Notes: a model not told the origin generated them from the letters alone. Positions 21,174 to 33,529 are shown, counted from the stretch's first letter. The stretch: DNA of 64,000 nt from Epiperipatus broadwayi (GCA_028023455.1 JAQFVV010006293.1:3237844-3301843); one strand, 5' to 3'. Made by a program: numbers and translations.

Positions 21174-23659
21174 GTAAGAAATTATTGTTATTATGTTATA
21201 AATGTATGTTATCTTAAAGGAAAATTAAAATAGTATTTAAACATGATCTAATTTTTTTTTAAATATATATGCGTGCATGTAAATATATATTTAGAGAGAG
21301 AGAATGAAACGTTTAAGACTATATTATGCATTTTCAATGCAAATGTTAATCTTATATTAGTCACGTAAATGTTTTGTGTTAAACGTTGTATCGATTGTAT
21401 ATTGATTTAATTTATTATATATATTAAATATTAAGAGTACTGAATGTAATTTAATGCCGGAACTTACCCCACTCCATTCAGAAAGTTAGAGCGTTTTTTT
21501 TTTTTTTTAATGGTTTAGAATTATATCGTACAAATTTAATAATACGCTATTTCTAAATAGTTTTTTTTTTTAATTATATTATGATTATTTATTTACTATA
21601 ATTAAATTAAAAGTATTTAAGAACTTGTTTAAACTATTTTTAATTTATATAATTATTTTATGAGAAATGTCATCCAAATTAGTCTTTTTATTTTTTTTAA
21701 AAAAAACCTTGATTATTGATAAATTTAGATATCGAATAAATTTTCTCCTGTCTCTTTCACACATTCATGCAATGTTGCTTATTCCACTTTATACTACTTA
21801 TAGTTTATGCCCATGTGATTAAATTGGCTCATTCCAAATAAGATGCAATGACCGAATTAGCTTGGTATTTGTTCCTCAGAATATTTATTTTGCAACTGTT
21901 TATTTGATTAATCGATTTCAGTACTGAAATGAGCTTTTAAGAGTTAAAAACTGCATGTTTTTTTCCTGATATCATCAGTCAAGCAATTTAGAATCAGTTT
22001 TTAGCACAAGAAGAAATTGTAGATTGAAAAATTAGTTGTCTTGGAATGCAAAAGTATTAACATTGAAAGTGTAGTAGAGAATAAAGATTATAAAACATGT
22101 TTTGATTTTTAGTTTTAACTAGATTTTTTGATGCTCACCAAATTTAGACTGTTTTTTGAAAGGCAGATTTTTTTAAAATATGTACAATATTGAAGAGTTA
22201 TTGGTAACTCTAGGAGAAAATGAAATAATATTTATAGAAAAAATAAAATTCTAATTCCTCATGTTTATGAAAATATATTATAATAATCTAATTCATCAGG
22301 GCAAAGGCTTTTCCAATAGTAACAGTCTAAATCTGACATTATTTTTCAGTAGGCTTGCCATTTGTCAAATAGTGAGATTTGAGCCTTGTTTTATTCCTAA
22401 ATGACAATAAGTTGATAGATACAATTTCCTGACCTATGTTGTATGGTTAATTGGATTAGTTATAGGCTGGTTGCCTTAAGGAAAGATGCTAAACTTAATT
22501 GAAACTTGAATAAAAAGTTATTAGTAAAACTGGTCAATCATTAGTGTTGTAGAAAAGAATAGCTAGTTTATTTATCACTGGCATTGTAATTATATATTTC
22601 CATCTCAAATGCCCCAAATAATTTAGTTCTATTATATTTGAAGCAATCTTGTTCACCATCAAATTATTTTATTACTGAACCAACATTTCATTGTATTTCC
22701 ATAACTAACATTTTAACTGGAATATTTTATATTACAGGTATAGTTAAAAAAAAAGAAAGGCAATAGTTAGTTAAAAAAATTAAAAGCCAAACTATAAGAT
22801 TCAAAACAATTTGTGTAAAAATTACTGGAGTGTGCAATATCATTTACCAGTGATTGTAAACAAGATTTCCATCATTTCATACAAATATATTGGTAAATAT
22901 ATGAATTTGAATATGCACAGTTTAGTTATAATAGGACTCAATAATAATTGGCTAAAAGTTTGAAATATTGTAAGATATTTAAAAAAGTTAAGAAATAAAG
23001 TTTGAAAAATAAAAATGAGAAATATAAAGATTTTCATTGTTAGCCAGCTTTGTCCATGATGTGAAATTATATGTGGTTGAAGCTTGGAGATTTTTTTTTT
23101 TTTCAGGTCATTAAATAAATCTTCAGTGATTTGAAAGACTAGGTTCGCTGTACTAAACCATATACATGTGTCAGCAAATTGTTATCTAGACTTATTCTTG
23201 GACAGAAATTGTTATCTACTTATTTTAGACAGAGGGTAACCATTCTAGGATATTTAGAGACATTTTAATATTATGCAGTCTTAATTATTGCTAATAAGGG
23301 GGATGTCTTCAGGCATTGAGCCAAGATTTATATTTGTCTTGAGGTGAAGTAGATTGTATAGATAACGTTTATATGTTTGAAAATAAAATATAAATTATTA
23401 TTCCATTAATAGATAAAAATGAGTCCTTAAAAAAATAGCATAGTTTAAAGGATTATGTCAGTGTAATATAAAAGAAGTTAATTATTTTCTATTGAATAGC
23501 TATATTGGGGAAGAAATAGTTTTCAGAATAAATAAAATAATGATAATGAAAGTATGGTTTGCAAATAAAGCATTGTATTTTATTATCTTCTTTATTATTC
23601 AATTTAACTTTTTACATTTGCATTTGAAGTTTATTAAATTTGTTTTTCCCCATTTTTAG
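21174..23659 (+). other. ena: enabled intron (2.5 kb)
   Basis: It starts GTAAGA and ends TTTTTAG. It holds no recognisable gene or repeat with clear ends. Confidence 0.8.
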
Positions 23660-23991
23660 GTCTTACAGCACCACCAATGAGTGGTCCTTCCACACCTCCT
23701 CAGGCTCCTATAACTCAGGTCATTAGAGGCCCCTCTTGTCCACCAACAACAGCACCACTGGCTCCTCCTGGACCACCTGCTCCCCCAGCACCTCCAATTT
23801 ATGGAGCTCCTCCACCTCCTGCTCCACCATCTACTGTTATTGTCCAACCACCACCAGCACCTCCTGCTCCAACTCCTCCTCAAGGTCCTCCCCCACCTCC
23901 ACCTCCTCCAACAGTTAGTGCTGTACCTACAGGGGAAGGAAGCCCTTTAGCAACAGCACTTGCCAATGCCAAATTAAGGAAAGCTAGCAGA
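23660..23991 (+). CDS. ena: enabled exon: proline-rich core plus EVH2 block A
   Basis: The exon is 332 nt between CATTTTTAG and GCAGA|GTAAGC. It encodes about 110 residues dominated by proline, including APPGPPAPPAPP, GAPPPPAPP and a run of eight prolines (GPPPPPPPP). In Ena/VASP proteins such runs bind profilin (often with actin) and SH3 or WW domains. The C-terminal part reads GEGSPLATALANAKLRKASR, which matches EVH2 block A, the G-actin-binding motif with the KLRK basic core (LAAAIAGAKLRK in VASP). Introns on the two sides are phase 1 and phase 0. The opposite strand is open here only because the sequence is C-rich; that frame is a shadow. Confidence 0.95.
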
Positions 23992-24427
23992 GTAAGCAAG
24001 TTTTATATTAAATCATTATTTTTCAAATATTTTTTATGTACTTTATTATATTTTCTTTATAAACGATGAACATTTACATGTTATATTTAAAACTTGGTTC
24101 AATAATTTTGTTAATGTAAAGAACTCATTAAAATTTATATTATATCTTTAAAATTAAGATACTAAATAAAATTGTGGTAAGATGGTGGAAAGCCTTACCA
24201 AACTACTTCCATTAATGATCAAAATATTATATTTCAGTTGATTGGAATACTATTTTGTCTAATGATTTAATCTGTTTTTAAGTAAACAATGTTTAGATAA
24301 TATAGTATAAAAATAGATATCAAAATTATATATATGAGTATATGTGTGTATTTATTGTGTAATTTTATTAAAGTACATTTAGGTATAATTGTAATAAATA
24401 ACAGAAGTACACATCTATTCTCTATAG

Positions 24428-24967
24428 TAGTGTTTCTCGACTTTTTTGTCGCGCAACCCAATAGTCTTCATTGAAATAATTCTGCAACCAAATATTTATT
24501 ACATAAATTATAATATAGAATTAAAGAGATATTACATCAGCATGGTACTGTATATATATATATTCGGATCATTTTGATAATATTTATAATGAACAAATAA
24601 TTTGTAAGTTAAAAATTGAGTTAAAGTTAAACTACATATTTTTAATTTAAAAGCTTAACACATTTTGTATTTCTCCAAATAAGGTTTTATTTATATACGA
24701 AATCCAAGCAAAAATTACAATTTTTTTGAACAATTACATTTTGAAAATAATTGCAAAATTTAACATTATGATTAATTAAGTTCAAATTTACAATTTGAGA
24801 AAACTACACAATGCGTAGGTAGTATTACTTACTATTTTTTTTTATAATACTAATATTTTCTTAAAATGTAAAAAGATTTTTGCTATCAGATATTTTTGTT
24901 TTTATTTCTCGGTGCATAGTCGCGACCCATTAAAAATTTAACACGAACCAAAGGTTGAGAAATGCTG
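24428..24967. mobile_element. hAT-type MITE with 8-bp target duplication
   Basis: CTCTATAG occurs at 24420-24427 and again at 24968-24975, an exact 8-bp duplication as hAT transposases make. The ends read TAGTGTTTCTCGAC and (complement) CAGCATTTCTCAAC. Both derive from the CAG-TTCTCAAC type end common to animal hAT MITEs. Sub-terminal GTCGCGCAACCC and GTCGCGACCCATT are also typical. The 540-bp body has no transposase. It is in an enabled intron and should be spliced out. Confidence 0.9.
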
Positions 24968-26084
24968 CTCTATAGTACAAATATTAAATTAATCCTTTAA
25001 TGTTACAGAAGATACAATATTATAAAAGAACAATATCCAGGTATTTGTAGAATATATAAATTTCATGAGCTGCAATAGAGCCAAAAATATTAGTTTTACA
25101 CAGCACTATAATGGCAAGAATTCTATATATTGTAATGAAAGATTGTTAGAAATCATGGGACATGACTCACACATTGGGTAAGCCAAATTTTATGTAATTG
25201 AATGTAATCAGATGCCGTGGAGGATCTATACTAATCATGCATTGGTAGAATTAATTTTAGATATTAAATGTTACACAGAGAATGTGCTAGGTTAAGATGC
25301 ATGTCAATTTTATAGAAACAATTGATGATCTATTTTTAATGTAATCTCTCTTCTAAATCTATTTAATGGCATAATTTCATGATCTCATAAGGGATGATTT
25401 GACTTTCAGAGATTATTTTCTTGGAATAAGCATAACTACAATGTATATTTGATTAAGGATAACTGTTACCACAAGTTGAACCTATACAACAATAATTATC
25501 ATCCAAATAGAAAATAATAGAAAACTCTTATTTCTTAAGACATATAATGAAATACCTATTGTTGCATCATCTTAAAGGGTCATTAGCTACTAAGAAATAA
25601 ATTTTCAAGTCCCTCACAACCTTAACTGATTAACATTCTAGGTTAGTATGCAGCAAAAGAATAAATTAGGTATACAATATATTTAAATTACCATCTTATC
25701 TATTTAATGTTGCATTATCCTAAAACAATTTTATACATACATCTATCGTTTTAATAATTGAGTCCAGGCTCATAATCTTCTCACTTCTTGCTCAATCTTC
25801 CAATTAAATATGCTCGCTGAACTACATTCATCCTCAAACGTAAAACATAACAAGTTAAATTATTAACTATTATTTTAATATTGGAAGACTCTGACTCTTT
25901 AAATTTTAAGTAACAAAATTTATTTAACAAAAAATATATAACTATAAAAATAAATAAATTAATTAAAACAATTATAAACAATAATGACAATTATTGAAAT
26001 ATCATTTATGATTCAAATCAACTGTTGAATGTATGTTTGTTCATAAAACTGTCACATGTCAAATTCACAATCAATTTAAAAAAT

Positions 26085-26512
26085 ATTACATTTATGCGAA
26101 AAAAGTTATTTCACTTATTAATAAAAAACACTTGAAAAAAAATCAGTACATGTGCTTTTAACTGCAAAGGTATGGAATTTAAATTGCGAAAAAAAATGTG
26201 ATTACATTACATAGATTCATGTTTGAAATGAGATATTTAGTGAGAGGAAAAAGAAATAGATGTTAAAGTACCGTATTTATATATAGTTTTGGTTAGTGTA
26301 TTATTACGTTTATGCGAAGTCACCATTAATAAAAAACATTCAGGAAAAAAAATCAGTACATCTGCTTTTTAACTACAGAGATAATAGTATTTAAATTGTG
26401 AAGAAAATGTGAATATAATACATAAATTCATATTTGAAATGTGATATTTAGTGAGTGGGGGGGGGGATAGAAGCTGTAATACCGTATTTACATTTAAGTT
26501 TGGTTAGCATAT
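26085..26512. repeat. ~218-bp tandem duplication, two diverged copies
   Basis: Copies start near 26085 and 26303. Shared landmarks are TTTATGCGAA, AAAAAAATCAGTACAT, TTGAAAT-GATATTTAGTGAG and TACCGTATTTA, each repeating at about 218 bp. Copy 2 carries a G10 run (26457-26466) where copy 1 has AGAGGAAAAAG. It lies in an enabled intron. Confidence 0.85.
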
Positions 26513-26653
26513 AATTGAAGCTGGTGTATAATTCTCACATTTATTAACTAATATTAAGATCTTTTGTTTAATTTACATTAAATCTTTAAAAAAAACTATG
26601 GCCTATTTAGGCCGGGCACATCTAATTAATATATTTAATAATTACATTATTTT

Positions 26654-26730
26654 GTATTACATTCAAATATCGGCCTTTCAAACTAATTGTGCATACGCTT
26701 TTGCAAGTGTTAATAATAATAAATGAATAC
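26654..26730. repeat. Direct repeat unit 1 (77 bp)
   Basis: It matches 26993-27069 with only a few changes, including the shared GTGCATACGCTTTTGCAAGT. The spacing is 339 bp. It could be a duplicated intron segment or terminal repeats of a small element. Confidence 0.85.
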
Positions 26731-26992
26731 TTTCTCTCCAATACAAGATATAGTATTTATGCAGGAATAAAATGAATCCACCTATTCCTGCAACTCAAAT
26801 GCTTATATATGAGCAAATCTGAAGTACTGGCAAGGAAAGTGTGAGGATGGAACACTCACTTTAAATTACTATATACGATGTCTGAATGAATGACGTCGGT
26901 GAAATTGTCTAGAATTTACTAAACGTCATTCTAACTGAAACATAATCATATGTAAATAAGCATTTATTTTTATATAGTGCATGTTTACAATT

Positions 26993-27069
26993 GTATTACA
27001 TTTAAATATCAGCCTTTCAAGCTAATTGTGCATACGCTTTTGCAAGTGTTAATAATAATAAATGAATAC
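26993..27069. repeat. Direct repeat unit 2 (77 bp)
   Basis: Partner of 26654-26730, in the same orientation. Four or so substitutions separate them by hand comparison. Confidence 0.85.
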
Positions 27070-27897
27070 CATTATATAAATATAAATTGAAAATAAATCT
27101 ATGTAGTTAATTTAGTAATCTGTATATGAAGAAGGGATTTTATTTTGTTGGTTTAGAAATATATGTTGATCAGCTCGATAATTTTTGGATGTTTTTTTAT
27201 TGGAAATCAGTTTGGGAATGAATATGATAGATACTTCAAACAAACAAAACCTCTTTTTGGAATTGTTTTTTTTTTTTATTATTATTTTGTTTGAAAATTT
27301 AATCTGGAATTATCTGTTTAATATACTATTTATGCAGATATGCATATATGTAAAAATCCACTTTTAGGAATACTATCTTACATTTTCTAGAATAATATTA
27401 AAATGTTTGCTGTATGTGTTTGTATGTTTATATTGTATTAATATATATAAAATAACAAAAAAATATATAACAGCTATATAAAATATGTATATTAATAATT
27501 ATACATAAAAAGCCTTTTTCAATACATGATTTTATGCCATTATCAAATGTTTAACATCTATTTTAAACATTAACTTAATATTGCACATAGAGCTCTATCT
27601 ACAGTTTTGTAATAGAAGTAAAAATAACAATAGTAAAGTAAAACATGAATAATACAAAATGAAATTATGATACAGCAATCTAGATTGTTAGAAATCCATT
27701 AAAAGTTGAAACAAATTAACGATATAACATAAACAATACACAAAATAAATAAAAACATGCTTTATACAATTTTATATGTACTACCTTATTATATAATTTT
27801 CCATTCATTTTTAATTGATCCCAAGTTATTAACTAAATTTATTGAAGTTTTATAAATATTCTTACAATTATTTATATTATACTTAATATAATATGTT

Positions 27898-28250
27898 TCA
27901 TGTATTTATTTTCTTTTTTGAATCTTTAATGTAATTTAAAAGTTTAATATTTTTTATAGCATCTATTTCATGTATGTGAGTTAAGTAGTGAATATATAAA
28001 ACAGATTTATCATCTCTTATATTAATTGCATTGTTACGTTCTTTGGCTCTTTCATCTGTTTCCCTGCATATCCATAGTAAATCATATTGCAATTATCACA
28101 ATTAATTTTTATATATGATTTTCTTTTTTGTATTTTATATTGTCTCTTGTTTTATAATTACTTGTTAATTTTTCCAGTCTTTTACTATAACATTTCTATG
28201 AAAAATCATTATAATGATGATGGTAACAATAATTTGAATAAACAATCAAT
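27898..28250 (-). pseudogene. Penelope-like GIY-YIG endonuclease fragment (minus copy)
   Basis: The minus strand reads KINCDNCNMIYYG near 28083-28120. This fits the zinc-like Cys-x2-Cys followed by the 'Y-x-G' of GIY-YIG domains in Penelope-like elements. It is followed by RETDERAKERNNAINI, where the family has 'G-T-R-...R-EH', then YIHYLTHIHEID, like the family's 'LA-H....H-I'. The GIY half and most catalytic residues are poor. The assignment rests on motif order and spacing, not on full conservation. Confidence 0.45.
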
Positions 28251-28325
28251 CAAACTTTCAAATTATCTCCAAACTTATAATATATTAATAAAAAACAAAA
28301 AATATATTAATAAACATATAAATAT

Positions 28326-28460
28326 TGGATGGCCAAATAGTAAAAGTCTGGAAAAATTAATATGTAATTGTAAAATAAGAGATTATATAAAATTTAAAAA
28401 AGGAATCGTATATAAAATTAATTAATTGTGACAATTGGAATATGATTTACTAAATCTCAA
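28326..28460 (+). pseudogene. Penelope-like GIY-YIG fragment (plus copy)
   Basis: The plus strand reads SKSLEKLICNCKIRDYIKF then KKGIVYKIN, and in another frame CDNWNMIYY. It is the mirror partner of the minus copy at 28083-28250: GTAAAAG-CTGGAAAAATTAA is shared between the two in inverted orientation. KKGIVYKI is a good match to the 'GIY-x-I' half of the domain, which the minus copy has lost more fully. One of the two Cys positions is Trp here. Confidence 0.45.
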
Positions 28461-29424
28461 AAATTATATACTGCTCATAAAATATGTAATCATACAAAGC
28501 TTGTACTGTTCAAATTAATATGAAAAGATAAATATAATACAATAAGTCTCTAGAGCACTGAGCTAGTTTTCGACAGGTTGCTTCCAGAATCATAGTGTTA
28601 CCAATAACTGCATCATTAAAATATGTTGATATTGTGGCAAAGATCAATATGCAAATAAAGCACAGTATGTAAATTAGATGTTCCATTTTTTTGGCAATGG
28701 GACGCAGGAATCTTTTTTATTAATGGAATGGGGATCCCTAGCAATAGTGCACACTTTTGTATTTTTTTTTTCCCCTACCATCTCTCTCTCAGCTTATTGA
28801 TTTAACATTAGACATAGCTTGCTTATGATCAAAAAAGATTGATTTATATTCATGACTTGACTTCATTTTATTATATAAATATGAGTGCTGGACGACTCCC
28901 ATTGATCTCTTAACAACTTTTTAAATGACAGTAAGGACAATTCCATTTGCCCCCCCCCCCCCCGATTGTATATAAAATTTCATCTCATATCCTGGCTTGT
29001 AACGAGAGTTGCCCAGTACTCATATTTATATAATAAAGTGAAGTCAAATCTCAAATATAAATCAATCTTTTTTTGATCATGAGTGCAGGCTAAGGGACAT
29101 ATCTTTTCCTCCTCTAATGTTAACACAATATGTGCAGAGAGGGATGATAGGAAAAGAAAATATAAAGAAGTATGGACTATTGCTAGGGATCCCCATTCCA
29201 TTAATAGAAAAGATTCATGCATCCCATTGTCAAAAAATGGAACATCTAATTTACATACTGCACTTTATTTGCATATTGATTTTTGCCACAATATATACAT
29301 ATTTTTAACGATGCAGTTAGTATTAGCACTATGATTTTGGCAGCAACCTGCCAAAAGCTAGCTTAGTGCTCTTGAGTCTTATTGTATTATATTTACCTTT
29401 TCTTATTAATTTGAACAGTACAAG

Positions 29425-29485
29425 TTTTGTATGATATGATTTACTATAGACATACTGGGAAACAGATGAAAGAGTCAAAGAACAT
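29425..29485 (+). pseudogene. Third GIY-YIG remnant in the right arm
   Basis: DMIYYRHTGKQMKESKN is read on the plus strand, matching the same motif region as the two copies near 28.1-28.5 kb. It sits where the outer palindrome requires a partner for 28030-28100. Confidence 0.45.
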
Positions 29486-30753
29486 CACATGGATATAAAA
29501 TAGATGTTATTTTTATTTCTATTACAAAACTGTAGATAGCAATCTGTGTGCAATAATAAATTAACATTTAAAATAGATGTTCAACATTAGACAAGGGCAT
29601 AAAATCATGCTGATTTTCTACAATTTATATGGGGGGAAAAACAACAGCATAATGGTACTTCCTTTATTTCCATTTTTTGATCATAATGTATGTGTGTGTA
29701 TGTAGATATATTTCTTTATTACACCTGCCATCATCTGGAGCAAAAATGTCTATTATATCTTACCCATGAAAACCTTCATTTTAATGCACATAATATGAAA
29801 TAATTTATAGTATTTCTGCTTGCTTTAATCATACTCTGGCCTTCAAATCCAGACTGGATAAATCATGGAAGTTGTTTTTAGATTTTAAACAGGATTAGGG
29901 ATTTTTTTTTTTAGATGACCACTTATTAGCCAACATAGCTAGCCATTTAAAATTGATTAGTAAATCAATATCTAATTATTTTTAATTAAAGGACAAATCA
30001 AGGATGGAAAAGACTAAAACCATCTCTACATGTTAAATAATATATGATAAATAATGCTTTTTCTTCACAAATCTTTGTTCTGCAGCAGGCTATTTGAAGG
30101 CTGTTTTATTTGCATGTAGGTGTTATCTGTATATAATTAAACAATTAAGAAAAAAATATATATTTATAGGTTTAAAAAAGACAATATTTGCTCTATTTTA
30201 TATTATTTTTGTTTATTATAAAACAATATTCAATTAGTAACTGAAAGCATCAAATAAGAAATCATAAGTAAAATTTGTTATTTAATTATCAATATTATAT
30301 AATATTACATTATTTTGCTTTTTAATATTTTTTATTTCTAAAAATGTTTTTTTTATACCAAGTCATTTTATGGTCTTTAATATAAGTGAAACATTTTTAC
30401 ATCAACAATATAAAAAAGCATTAAAATGAAATAGTTAGATTGTATAAAACTTGATAACTAAATAATTGAACAAATAAATGCTACATGTTGAAAAAGAAAT
30501 TAAATTAAAAAAATTTAATATTGATTAACAAATCAAATTGATTTTGAATTAGTTGATTAAAAGAAGAAGAAAAAATTGTAACTATGCACTCTATTGGTTT
30601 AAAGAGCATCATTATTGTGTAATAGATATTGGTATCTTTTATGTAGAATTCTATTGACCTTTCAAAATTCATTCATATATTCTAATAAATAACAATGTAT
30701 AATATTTACTTGTGACTATTATCATTAATTTTGTTATTGCGTTGTATTTGCAG

Positions 30754-30848
30754 CCAGAAAATACCATATCAGCTTCAACTACTTCCAATACTATGGGTCC
30801 TCCTGCTGGTAGTTTTATGACAGAAATGGCAGCAACATTAGCAAGGAG
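30754..30848 (+). CDS. ena: enabled exon: EVH2 block B, first part
   Basis: The acceptor is TTGTATTTGCAG and the donor AGGAG|GTAATT. It encodes PENTISASTTSNTMGPPAG and then SFMTEMAATLAR plus the first two bases of an Arg codon (phase 2). M-TEM--TLARRR corresponds to the LMEEM-AMLARRR of VASP block B, the F-actin-binding segment, which is completed in the next exon 122 bp on. The Ser/Thr-rich start is a likely flexible linker after block A. Confidence 0.93.
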
Positions 30849-30970
30849 GTAATTTTTTTTTTGTTTCTGCCAGAAGCATTAAGCATTTAATAAAATTTTA
30901 ATATTTTTGAAATTTTAAGATAATTAATGATCATTTACCAATAATGGGGAAAAAACATTTTTTTTTGTAG

Positions 30971-31001
30971 GCGAGCAAAATCACAACAGGGTCAAGCAAC
31001 G
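30971..31001 (+). CDS. ena: enabled exon: EVH2 block B, second part (31 nt, GC donor)
   Basis: The acceptor is TTTTTTTGTAG. The exon finishes the Arg codon and encodes RAKSQQGQAT, completing the basic LARRRAKSQ stretch. The only in-frame donor is GCAAGT at 31002. GC in place of GT with an otherwise perfect consensus is the standard rare GC-AG class. The nearby GT at 31006 (GTATTT) would shift the next exon into TGG TGG TGG TGA, a stop. The exon is very short and the intron before it is 122 bp. Confidence 0.85.
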
Positions 31002-31601
31002 GCAAGTATTTTTTTATGGTTGTTGAGATTTATTTTTATTAAAGTTGTGTTTGTTTCTTTGATGAAGAATCATTTAAGTAGTGTAATTTAATACATTTAA
31101 TTATTAAATGGTGATAATATTTTTTAAGATATAATTTTTAAATTAATTTTTTAATATAGTTACATCAGATGTATCTACAATATGTTTAAAAAATTATGTC
31201 TTATGTCGGTAACATGATTATTTTTTCATAGCTGGCAGCACATTTGTAATGCAATTTTAATTTATCCAGTGGCAAAATTTATTGCAAACCTTTTTTTTAT
31301 AATCAGTAGAAAATATATAATATTTGGAATATTCATTTCCTACAATAAAATATGTATAAAAAAATTACCATATTCATATATGGAAACACAAATTGTTGAT
31401 GCAAAATTATCTAAACTTGACATTATAAAAGAAAACATTGAAATAAATATTTTTTTTTGTAATGTCAGACTATTTCTGATTGTTTGTTGTGGTTCTGTTA
31501 TACAAAATTAATTATAAAAGAGAAAATTGCAAATTTTATCATTATCTATTCTGATTAAAAAAAACTGGAGATTATTGACAAACAATGTTTTATTATTAAA
31601 G

Positions 31602-31811
31602 TTAGTATTCATCTGAGAAATTTTTAATTTGAAATTCAAAATCATCATTAGCCATTATCATTTCACTGCAAGATGATGGTCTCTCCAAGTTAATCCATCT
31701 TTTCCAATCTGTAGCCTTTCTTCTCCACATCACCCTTAAACATTTTCTTATTTCATCCATCCATCTCACACGTGGTCTCTTTCTATGTCTTTTAAATCTC
31801 ATGGAACCCAT
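31602..31811 (-). pseudogene. LINE-B C-terminal tail
   Basis: KRPRVRWMDEIRKCLRVMWR followed by ATDWKRW gives the typical 'GRP--RW-DDI-...W...A-DR--W' tail of this LINE type. The frame ends with a stop at 31602. Upstream, near 31990-32090, the minus strand reads PVLTYGSETWAL, the conserved 'VL-YG-ETW' motif. Confidence 0.82.
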
Positions 31812-31989
31812 TTTAGTATTTCAATTGTCCAACTATTATCATCATCTCTTCTAGCAATATGTGCAGCCCAATTCCACTTTAATCTTTTAATCCTTTCAAT
31901 GATGTCAGTCAGTACCACTTGTTTATTTTCTTACCCTTGTATTATGTTCTCAATCTCTTCTTGTTTCTCCTAACATGCATCTCTTCATA

Positions 31990-33170
31990 TTTTTTTGAGT
32001 GAGCTGAAGTCTCCATATTGCTCTTCTATTAAGTGCCCAAGTCTCAGATCCATAAGTAAGAACTGGTATAAAAACCTTCCTTTTCAAACAGATAAGCATA
32101 TAACTTTTAATATTAAGTTATTTCTACCAAAAGCACTCCAATCAAGTTTAATTCTATGATTAATTTCATCCATTATATTTCCAAGTGTAGTAATAATCTG
32201 ACTAAGGTACTTGTAGTTGTTAACTTCTTCTAACTCATCATTATCAATCTTTATTTCAGAAAATCCACTGAGCATTACTTTAGTCTTTTTAACATTTACT
32301 TTTAGTCTTACATTCTTATTTTCATCTGATAATTCTTGCAACATTTCCTGAAGCTCTGAAGCATTATTTTCAAAAGCAATTATATCATCTGCAAAATTTA
32401 AATGACTTAAATAATCTCCATTTACTTTTATTTCTTTAGATTTCCATATTAATACACAAAATACTTCTTGCAGCACTGCTGTAAAAGTTTTGGAGATATG
32501 AGTCACCCTATCTTATGCTCTTGTCAATATTAATCTTCCTAGTATCATTATGTAATCTAATTGTTGCTGTTGCATTTTTATAAATATTCTTCAGAATATG
32601 ACAATATCCTGGGTCTATATGTTGATAATCCAATGCTTTAATCACTGAAGAAATGCTTATAGTATCAAATATCTTTTCATAAGCTACAAATCCAAAGCAT
32701 AATGGCAACTCATATTTATTGGTTCTTTCTATAATTTCTCTCAATATTTGGATATGATTCATTGTAACCACTTTTAAATCCAGCTTGTTCTTTTGGTTGG
32801 TTGAAATCCAATGTTCTCTGTAGACAAGTTGTAATTATCCTGGTAAACATTTTTTATAAAACTGATAGGTCTGTAATTTCTAATATCTTCTTTATCACCT
32901 TTTTAAAATATTAGTTTTAATACTGCATTCTTCCAATCATCTGATACATTTTCATCATTTAAACATTTGGTATATAACTATGCCAGAATTTTTTCTATTT
33001 CATCACCTGCTTCTTTTAAGATATCGATTCTAATTTCATTATTACCTGGAGCTTTTTCCTTTTTCATAAATTTAATTGCAAATCTCACTTCTTTATTTAA
33101 AATCTTGTGCAATTCAGTAGATATAATAGATGTAGAAGGTACTTGTTTTGTATTACTATATAATTCTTGA
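31990..33170 (-). pseudogene. LINE-B reverse transcriptase (broken)
   Basis: RT blocks in order on the minus strand: EKAPGNNEIRIDILKEAG and DKEDIRNYRPIS (near 33050-32880), then LCFGFVAYEKIFDTI (32508-32771, where the family has 'F-DYEKAFD'), then LSHLNFADDIIAFENNASEL (the FADD active site, 32084-32506). NNYKYLSQIITTLGN and INHRIKLDWSAFGRNN close the thumb. The first catalytic Asp position reads VAYEKIFD, with Ala for the usual Asp. Frame breaks occur at about 32507 and 32775. Confidence 0.87.
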
Positions 33171-33235
33171 TAAAACTCTTCTACTCATTTCATGATGTCA
33201 TCTCTCTTTTTAATAATAATTTTATCTTTTTTTTT

Positions 33236-33529
33236 TTACTGCAGATATATGTTTCCTACCAATACCAAAATATTGTTTTGCACTCTTGCTAGTTCACAAT
33301 TATACTTTTTTATATCATTATCAACTCTTTTTTGCAACATTTTACAAAATTCAAGATATTCAATCCTTCTTAATGCATCATTTTTATATATTTTCGTATT
33401 CTTTCTTTTTTTCGTAAATTTTCTAGGCTCAGTAGAAATTTTATTGATCATTTGCTGCTTTTTTCTATCAGCTATCTTTGTTGCAGTTTTTAAAAGTGTA
33501 TCAGTTATTTTCCTATTAATTTCATTCAA
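33236..33529 (-). pseudogene. LINE-B linker between endonuclease and RT
   Basis: An open 97-residue segment, Lys-rich and helical, begins MNEINRKITDTLLKTATKI. This type of LINE has a basic linker here. No catalytic motif is expected. The overlapping plus-strand frame is a shadow. Confidence 0.6.

Larger units (their letters stand above)
27525..29609. mobile_element. Nested palindrome carrying Penelope-like element fragments
   Basis: The outer ends are inverted repeats: CATGATTTTATGCC at 27525 pairs with GGCATAAAATCATG ending at 29609. Pairing then continues with interruptions to a centre near 28905-28985, which holds a C14 run (28950-28963). The left arm is longer because it contains extra sequence between about 27650 and 28025, and 28100 and 28465. 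That extra sequence includes a second, smaller palindrome. Short protein tracts in both orientations resemble the GIY-YIG endonuclease end of Penelope-like retroelements, which are known for inverted and tandem copy arrangements. All frames are broken. It sits in the largest enabled intron. Confidence 0.6.

Noticed and set aside
23656-23883. Minus-strand open frame rich in Trp, Arg and Ser
   Set aside because: It is the complement of the proline-rich enabled exon; the C-rich codons make the opposite strand open. No splice or motif support.
29083-29334. Overlapping open frames in the palindrome's right arm
   Set aside because: They are made of inverted-repeat sequence and have no family motif beyond the GIY-YIG trace noted at 29425.
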